Shown here: positions 19,726 through 22,618 of the stretch, one piece after another
How the letters are laid out: every line of letters begins with the position of its first letter
Position numbering within the stretch: position 1 is the stretch's first letter
IMG/VR virus record: IMGVR_UViG_3300046010_011077
Span: 1-22,618 of that record
DNA: 22,618 nucleotides
Direction: 5' to 3' (one strand)
Source of the DNA: a virus
Made by a program: the position numbers and the translations under genes
The notes under the pieces: generated by a model
The model's input: the letters and a program-made list of their open reading frames with translations, nothing else
Databases searched by the model: none
What the model was told of the DNA's origin: nothing

Positions 19726-19758
19726 AATCTACTCAATTACAGAGTAGATTTTTTTTTG
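19726..19758 (+). terminator. Late-operon terminator, unit 2, T-tract shared with early promoter
   Basis: Stem AATCTACTC (19726-19734) with GAGTAGATT (19742-19750), 7-base loop AATTACA, then a T-run ending in TTTG. The stem is unrelated in sequence to the one at 7229, yet position, stem length and T-run are the same. TTTG at 19755-19758 is also the -33 box of the early promoter. Confidence 0.8.
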
Positions 19759-19802
19759 TTTATATGAACTAAAGTGCTATAAATTTACAAACGACAAACG
19801 AC
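19755..19802 (+). promoter_or_regulatory. Early promoter, unit 2
   Basis: TTTG (19755-19758), 21-base spacer, TAAATTTA (19780-19787), three bases, then ACGACAAACGAC (19791-19802). Spacer bases differ from unit 1 but the boxes and distances are the same. Confidence 0.75.
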
Positions 19803-19828
19803 TTTACTAACCTTAAATTATCGGAACT

Positions 19829-20089
19829 ATGGCAATCCTAAGCGACCGTGCCGCGTACATACGCGAGCTGGAAAACAAAATTAAGACACTACAGTTTTTA
19901 GGCAAACACCTGGACGACGCCAGGATTAAAATTGAATTTACCTACAGCTGCGGCAGCCGCGCCCAGGTAGATCAATCGCTGATCCCTTTTAACCTTGGTA
20001 TGGAACTGCGACTACTAATTGGCGAAAGCATTGACCACTACCAGCGCACAATTACAAACATTCTAACAATACCAGATGAAATCGGCTAA
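19829..20089 (+). CDS. First early protein, unit 2 (86 aa)
   Basis: Equivalent of 7328; only NLGM for NMAM near residue 56 is changed. Helix, strand-like centre with one Cys, helix. The leader from the ACGACAAACGAC motif to ATG is 26 bases and identical to unit 1. Function unknown. Confidence 0.65.
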   Translation: MAILSDRAAYIRELENKIKTLQFLGKHLDDARIKIEFTYSCGSRAQVDQSLIPFNLGMELRLLIGESIDHYQRTITNILTIPDEIG

Positions 20090-20240
20090 ATTCTTACTAG
20101 AGCTATTATTTTTAGTTTTAGTATGCCTGCCAGTATTTTGCCTGGCCTATATTCTTATTGAAATATCTTTTTTATTCTATAACCTAAAAAAAACCCTAAA
20201 ATGGAAAATTACAATTTACCAGCGTTCCCGCCACAAGTAG
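20076..20240 (+). CDS. Small membrane protein overlapping both neighbours, unit 2 (54 aa)
   Basis: Equivalent of 7575. MKSAKFLLELLFLVLVCLPV begins the long membrane segment; Ser, Phe, Leu and Ile replace unit 1 residues conservatively. The last third, which overlaps the 89-aa gene, is unchanged in both frames. Function unknown. Confidence 0.6.
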   Translation: MKSAKFLLELLFLVLVCLPVFCLAYILIEISFLFYNLKKTLKWKITIYQRSRHK

Positions 20241-20470
20241 CCCAGGACAATCTCGGTCGTATCATTGCGCCAATCCCTGGAATGACTAAGCTAGAGTATT
20301 TTGCTATCCAGCTGCTACCTACCTACCTGGAGCTGGGCAAAAAACACCCACTAGCCGACAAAGGCGAGCCGATCACACCTATACAAGCTGCGATCATTAC
20401 TGCAAAAACATTACTAGACCAATTAAACGAAAAGCAAAATGAAAAAGATACTCTACAGATTATTGAATAG
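20201..20470 (+). CDS. Early soluble protein, unit 2 (89 aa)
   Basis: Equivalent of 7700, with Thr for Ser near 29, Thr for Asn near 71 and Gln for His near 79. Pro-rich start and two helices are kept. It overlaps neighbours on both sides. Function unknown. Confidence 0.65.
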   Translation: MENYNLPAFPPQVAQDNLGRIIAPIPGMTKLEYFAIQLLPTYLELGKKHPLADKGEPITPIQAAIITAKTLLDQLNEKQNEKDTLQIIE

Positions 20471-20537
20471 CCCTAAATTTTGGCTACTGATCATTTTTAC
20501 TTTTATGCTCTGGCTATCTAGCTACTGGAATATGTAA
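20439..20537 (+). CDS. Membrane peptide, unit 2 (32 aa)
   Basis: Equivalent of 7938 with Ile for Thr at residue 4. Basic start, one membrane helix, WNM end. The stop lies six bases before the ATPase start. Conservation supports translation, but shared sequence with the 89-aa gene weakens the test. Confidence 0.5.
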   Translation: MKKILYRLLNSPKFWLLIIFTFMLWLSSYWNM

Positions 20538-20543
20538 AAAATA

Positions 20544-21350
20544 ATGGCAAACGACGTTCGACTAATTACTGCGCTGCTTAAGGCCAGACGATACGACGCT
20601 AAAAATAGACCACCTGCGCAAGAGCCTATTTTTACAATCCAGGGCAAAGTAGTGGGCTGCCTGCAGAGCTATATTGTATTTTCGGGCCTGCCTAAGGCCA
20701 GCAAGTCAACATTTGTGGGAGCTGCGGCAGCGTCAGCCTTGGTGCCGCCCTTTCAAGGAATTTGGGGAATGAAACTGCAGCTGCCAGTCAATCGGCCCAG
20801 GATCGGCTATTTTGATACTGAAATGAGCAGCTTTGATTTTTACCGGCAAATAGATAAGATAGTAAGCCTGGCTGATAAGCAAAAGTTACCTGATTATTTT
20901 GACGCCTATAGTATGCGAGAAGATATGCCTAGCAAGATCCGCATAATGATTGAGCAGTATTTAATCGAAAACAAGGACTGTAGCTGCCTTATTGTGGACG
21001 GACTACTGGACTTATGCCTGGACTACAACGATCCCAAAGAAACGCGCCTAGTAACTAACTGGCTAAAGCGGATAACTAAGCAATACGATATTTTGCTGAT
21101 CGGCGTACTGCACCTGGGTAAAGGACACGGCGAAACGCTGGGCCACCTGGGGAGTAATACTGATCGCTGGAGCCAGTCAACAATGATCGTGGAAAAAAAT
21201 AAGGACACTAGCCAGTTTGTACTGAAGCCTAAATACATACGAAGCGACGGCGATTTTGAGCCTGTCGCCATAATGAACTACAACGGACGCTGGAGCCAGG
21301 TGCCTTACATTGAGCCAGCACCGCAGGTACCTACAAAAAAGAAAAATTAA
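20544..21350 (+). CDS. RepA/AAA_25-like ATPase, unit 2
   Basis: Equivalent of 8043, 268 aa. Walker A GLPKASKST with Ser53, Glu93, Walker B Asp152 and His190 are all present. Seven or so residues differ, none in motifs (Lys for His at 13, Asp for Glu at 111, Tyr for Phe at 118, Ser for Gly near 224, and the last residues). Many silent changes show purifying selection. Probable replicative helicase. Confidence 0.8.
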   Translation: MANDVRLITALLKARRYDAKNRPPAQEPIFTIQGKVVGCLQSYIVFSGLPKASKSTFVGAAAASALVPPFQGIWGMKLQLPVNRPRIGYFDTEMSSFDFYRQIDKIVSLADKQKLPDYFDAYSMREDMPSKIRIMIEQYLIENKDCSCLIVDGLLDLCLDYNDPKETRLVTNWLKRITKQYDILLIGVLHLGKGHGETLGHLGSNTDRWSQSTMIVEKNKDTSQFVLKPKYIRSDGDFEPVAIMNYNGRWSQVPYIEPAPQVPTKKKN

Positions 21351-21383
21351 CCTGGGAACAGAGGCAACTGAACAGCAATAATT

Positions 21384-21650
21384 ATGGAACAGAAAAACAA
21401 CAGCGGAAGCCTTTACAAAAACACAAAGGACAAGCCCACGCAGCCGGACTACACCGGCACGGCCACCATTGCCGGAAAGCAGTACCGTGTTAGTGGCTGG
21501 GTAAACAAGAGTAAGGCCGGAGCCAATTATTTGCGCGTCTTATTTAGTGAGCAGCAAGCCCAGGATCTAAACGCGGCGGCTAGCCAGGCCAGTATGCCTA
21601 TACAGCCAAAGAGCAGCCACGATCTTGTGCCAGACGATCTACCTTTCTAA
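21384..21650 (+). CDS. Small DUF736-like protein, unit 2 (88 aa)
   Basis: Equivalent of 8883. Residues 1-60 are identical; changes are confined to the disordered tail (AAASQAS, KSSHDLVP), and the acidic tip DDLPF is kept. The pattern of fixed core plus free linker plus fixed tip is that of single-strand DNA-binding proteins, which supports that idea without proving it. Confidence 0.6.
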   Translation: MEQKNNSGSLYKNTKDKPTQPDYTGTATIAGKQYRVSGWVNKSKAGANYLRVLFSEQQAQDLNAAASQASMPIQPKSSHDLVPDDLPF

Positions 21651-21743
21651 AAAAAAGCGCCAGGAGCGAAGCTCGACTGGCGCAGACAAACGACTGCGGA
21701 ACTGGCCGCGAGTCACCTGTATTCAATGCTAAAATAGTACAAA
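21651..21743 (+). promoter_or_regulatory. Structured intercistronic element, unit 2
   Basis: Same elements as 9150-9242: hairpin 21657-21683 (GCGCCAG/CTGGCGC with inner GAGC/GCTC, loop GAA), GACAAACGAC, a GCGG/CCGC hairpin and CACCTGTATTCA (21714-21725). Differences from unit 1 fall in loops and the 2-base bulge. Confidence 0.55.
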
Positions 21744-21944
21744 ATGAGTAAAAAACTGGAAACGGCGATAGTTTTTTTTAAGCCTGGCACCAAGCGGCCC
21801 AGGAAATACCGAAATATCACTAATAGGCTCAAATTTGGCCAATTTTGCGCCAGTTGCGGCGCCTGGTATATTAACTGGTATGACAAGGAAACGGCCAATT
21901 TTGAGGGCCGCACGTGGCTCATAAGCGATTTTGAGAAAAAGTAG
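21744..21944 (+). CDS. Small CxxC protein, unit 2 (66 aa)
   Basis: Equivalent of 9243. Both Cys of FCASCGAWYINWYD are kept and Ala replaces Val between them. The C-terminus is FEKK, one residue shorter than in unit 1. Followed by a spacer that differs from unit 1 and then terminator 21994. Function unknown. Confidence 0.6.
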   Translation: MSKKLETAIVFFKPGTKRPRKYRNITNRLKFGQFCASCGAWYINWYDKETANFEGRTWLISDFEKK

Positions 21945-21993
21945 TATATTTATTTTCTCATAAGCAGTTGGTTTAGGGTTTTTTAAGCAATTC

Positions 21994-22023
21994 GGCCTGG
22001 CGTTTCAACGCCGGGCCTTTTTT
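21994..22023 (+). terminator. Early-operon terminator, unit 2
   Basis: Same hairpin as at 9480 (21994-22004 with 22007-22017, two-base loop) and six T. Upstream spacer from the CxxC gene is changed and contains an extra T-run near 21979. Confidence 0.9.
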
Positions 22024-22049
22024 GTACCCTTTACAAGACATTGCTTTTA

Positions 22050-22073
22050 TTAAATAAAGGTGAATACAGGTGA
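22050..22073 (-). repeat. Unit 2 copy of the AGGTGA-ATAC-AGGTGA repeat
   Basis: This is the reverse complement of 12902-12925 over 24 bases. Both AGGTGA hexamers are intact and one helical turn apart. The unit 1 copy at 9536 has one changed base in the second hexamer. Confidence 0.75.
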
Positions 22074-22124
22074 ATGTGGATATTTTGAGCTTCGAAAATA
22101 TACAATATATCAGTTTTTTTCACT

Positions 22125-22184
22125 AACTTCGCCAGAGACCGCGCAGCGGCCCTACAGAGCCGCGCGCGGGCTCGGCGAAAAGTT
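22125..22184. other. Large conserved hairpin, unit 2, candidate origin
   Basis: All 60 bases are identical to 9613-9672, including bulges and the CCTACAGA loop. The flanks have substitutions, so the hairpin is the constrained part. Confidence 0.6.
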
Positions 22185-22215
22185 ACAAAAAAGGAAAAGT
22201 TTTGAAATAGATTTT

Positions 22216-22258
22216 TTTGTTTGACTTTTTAATCTTATTTTCGGTAACGACAAACGAC
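22216..22258 (+). promoter_or_regulatory. Probable late promoter, unit 2
   Basis: TTTG boxes (22216-22219 and 22220-22223), TATTTTCG (22236-22243), three bases, ACGACAAACGAC (22247-22258). Layout equals 9704-9746. Confidence 0.6.
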
Positions 22259-22288
22259 AAGGATCTAAAAGGCCGCAGCACATTGTAA

Positions 22289-22618
22289 ATGCGGAATATC
22301 TTACTACTGGTAGGCGGCGCAGCTGCACTGTTTTTCTTATCACGCTATCGCTTCGGGCAAAGAGCGATATTTTCACTACGATCACTACGCCCAGGCGGCA
22401 CGTTGTTCGCACCGGTATTTAACGTGGAACTGGCCGTCGCTAATCCTACTAACCAGGCTATAGTCATTAAGTCAATTACTGGATCTATAAACGTACAGGG
22501 ATCAACTGTCGCCAATGTATCAGCGTTCGGCGATCAGCGCGTAGCTGCTAACAGCGAAAGTATTTTGAAACTGCAGGCAAGGCCCAGCGCTGTCGGTGTG
22601 TTTGAAACGGTGCGCGAG
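22289..22618 (+). CDS. LEA2/WHy-like anchored protein, unit 2 (partial, 3' end outside window)
   Basis: Equivalent of 9777, open to the window edge: 110 codons without a stop. N-terminal anchor NILLLVGGAAALFFLSRY and the NPTNQAIVIKS strand region are unchanged; Val and Glu replace unit 1 residues in the first strand (APVFNVELAVAN). The C-terminal 32 residues are not in the window. Confidence 0.65.
   Translation, partial: MRNILLLVGGAAALFFLSRYRFGQRAIFSLRSLRPGGTLFAPVFNVELAVANPTNQAIVIKSITGSINVQGSTVANVSAFGDQRVAANSESILKLQARPSAVGVFETVRE

Larger units (their letters stand above)
12946..22618 (+). repeat. Viral genome unit 2 (partial, cut by window end)
   Basis: This second, diverged copy runs in the same orientation as unit 1 and is truncated inside the LEA-like gene. 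It lacks the equivalents of unit 1 from about 10107 to 12945: the transglutaminase-like gene, the 229-aa gene, the 92-aa gene and the 143-aa basic gene. Bases 12946-13214 are identical to 1-269; after that, substitutions appear regularly. Confidence 0.9.

Noticed and set aside
1-22618. CRISPR arrays, tRNA or rRNA genes, insertion sequences, integrase
   Set aside because: No regularly spaced short repeats, no cloverleaf-like sequences, and no transposase or recombinase motifs were found on reading through.

Overview
The window holds most of two successive, non-identical copies of one compact viral genome of about 12.5 to 12.9 kb. Unit 1 runs from base 1 to about 12945. Unit 2 starts at 12946 in the same orientation and is cut by the window end at 22618. 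All genes are on the + strand, with nearly no space between them, and many overlap by TAATG, ATGA or TTGA. The likely host is a member of the Bacteroidota: the best promoter matches TTTG-N21-TAnnTTTG, Shine-Dalgarno sequences are weak or absent, leaders are A/T rich, and several proteins (a GSLYKNTKDKPTQPDYTG-type small protein, fibre, holin-like proteins) have the character of Bacteroidota phage proteins. No terminase, portal, tail-tube or tape-measure gene is seen, and no integrase or host gene. There are several short membrane proteins with basic anchors, beta-rich candidate capsid proteins, a fibre and a muramidase. I infer a small tailless icosahedral virus, probably with an internal membrane. 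Its lineage cannot be named from the sequence alone.

Layout of one unit. An early unit starts at a promoter near 7254-7286 (copy at 19755-19787). It carries an 86-aa protein, a 54-aa membrane protein, an 89-aa protein, a 32-aa membrane peptide, a RepA/AAA_25-like ATPase, an 88-aa protein, a structured 93-nt gap and a 66/67-aa CxxC protein, and ends at a strong terminator (9480; 21994). A 330-nt non-coding region follows, with a 22-24 nt repeat, a large conserved hairpin that is the best origin candidate, and a second probable promoter. The late unit then encodes an LEA2-like membrane protein, a transglutaminase-like protein, a 229-aa chimeric basic protein, a 92-aa basic protein, a 143-aa basic/membrane protein, the candidate major capsid protein, an internal terminator, a second beta-rich protein, a 225-aa acidic coiled-coil protein, an exchangeable gene, two small membrane proteins, an 83-aa beta protein, a large mosaic fibre, a 96-aa fibre partner, four small overlapping genes including holin candidates, and a GH24 muramidase. 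A terminator whose T-tract also supplies the -33 box of the early promoter closes the circle. The stretch 7254 to 19754 is one full genome length containing every gene once.

The two copies mostly differ by synonymous changes, so they act as a built-in comparison: they support the short overlapping genes, the GTG and TTG starts, the promoters and the hairpins. Blocks of real change are the fibre, the unrelated genes at 1948-2406 and 14840-15307, and the late terminator, whose sequence is replaced while its structure is kept. Whether the tandem arrangement is biological or an assembly of two co-occurring strains joined through a shared identical stretch cannot be settled here. The identical first 269 bases favour an assembly join.
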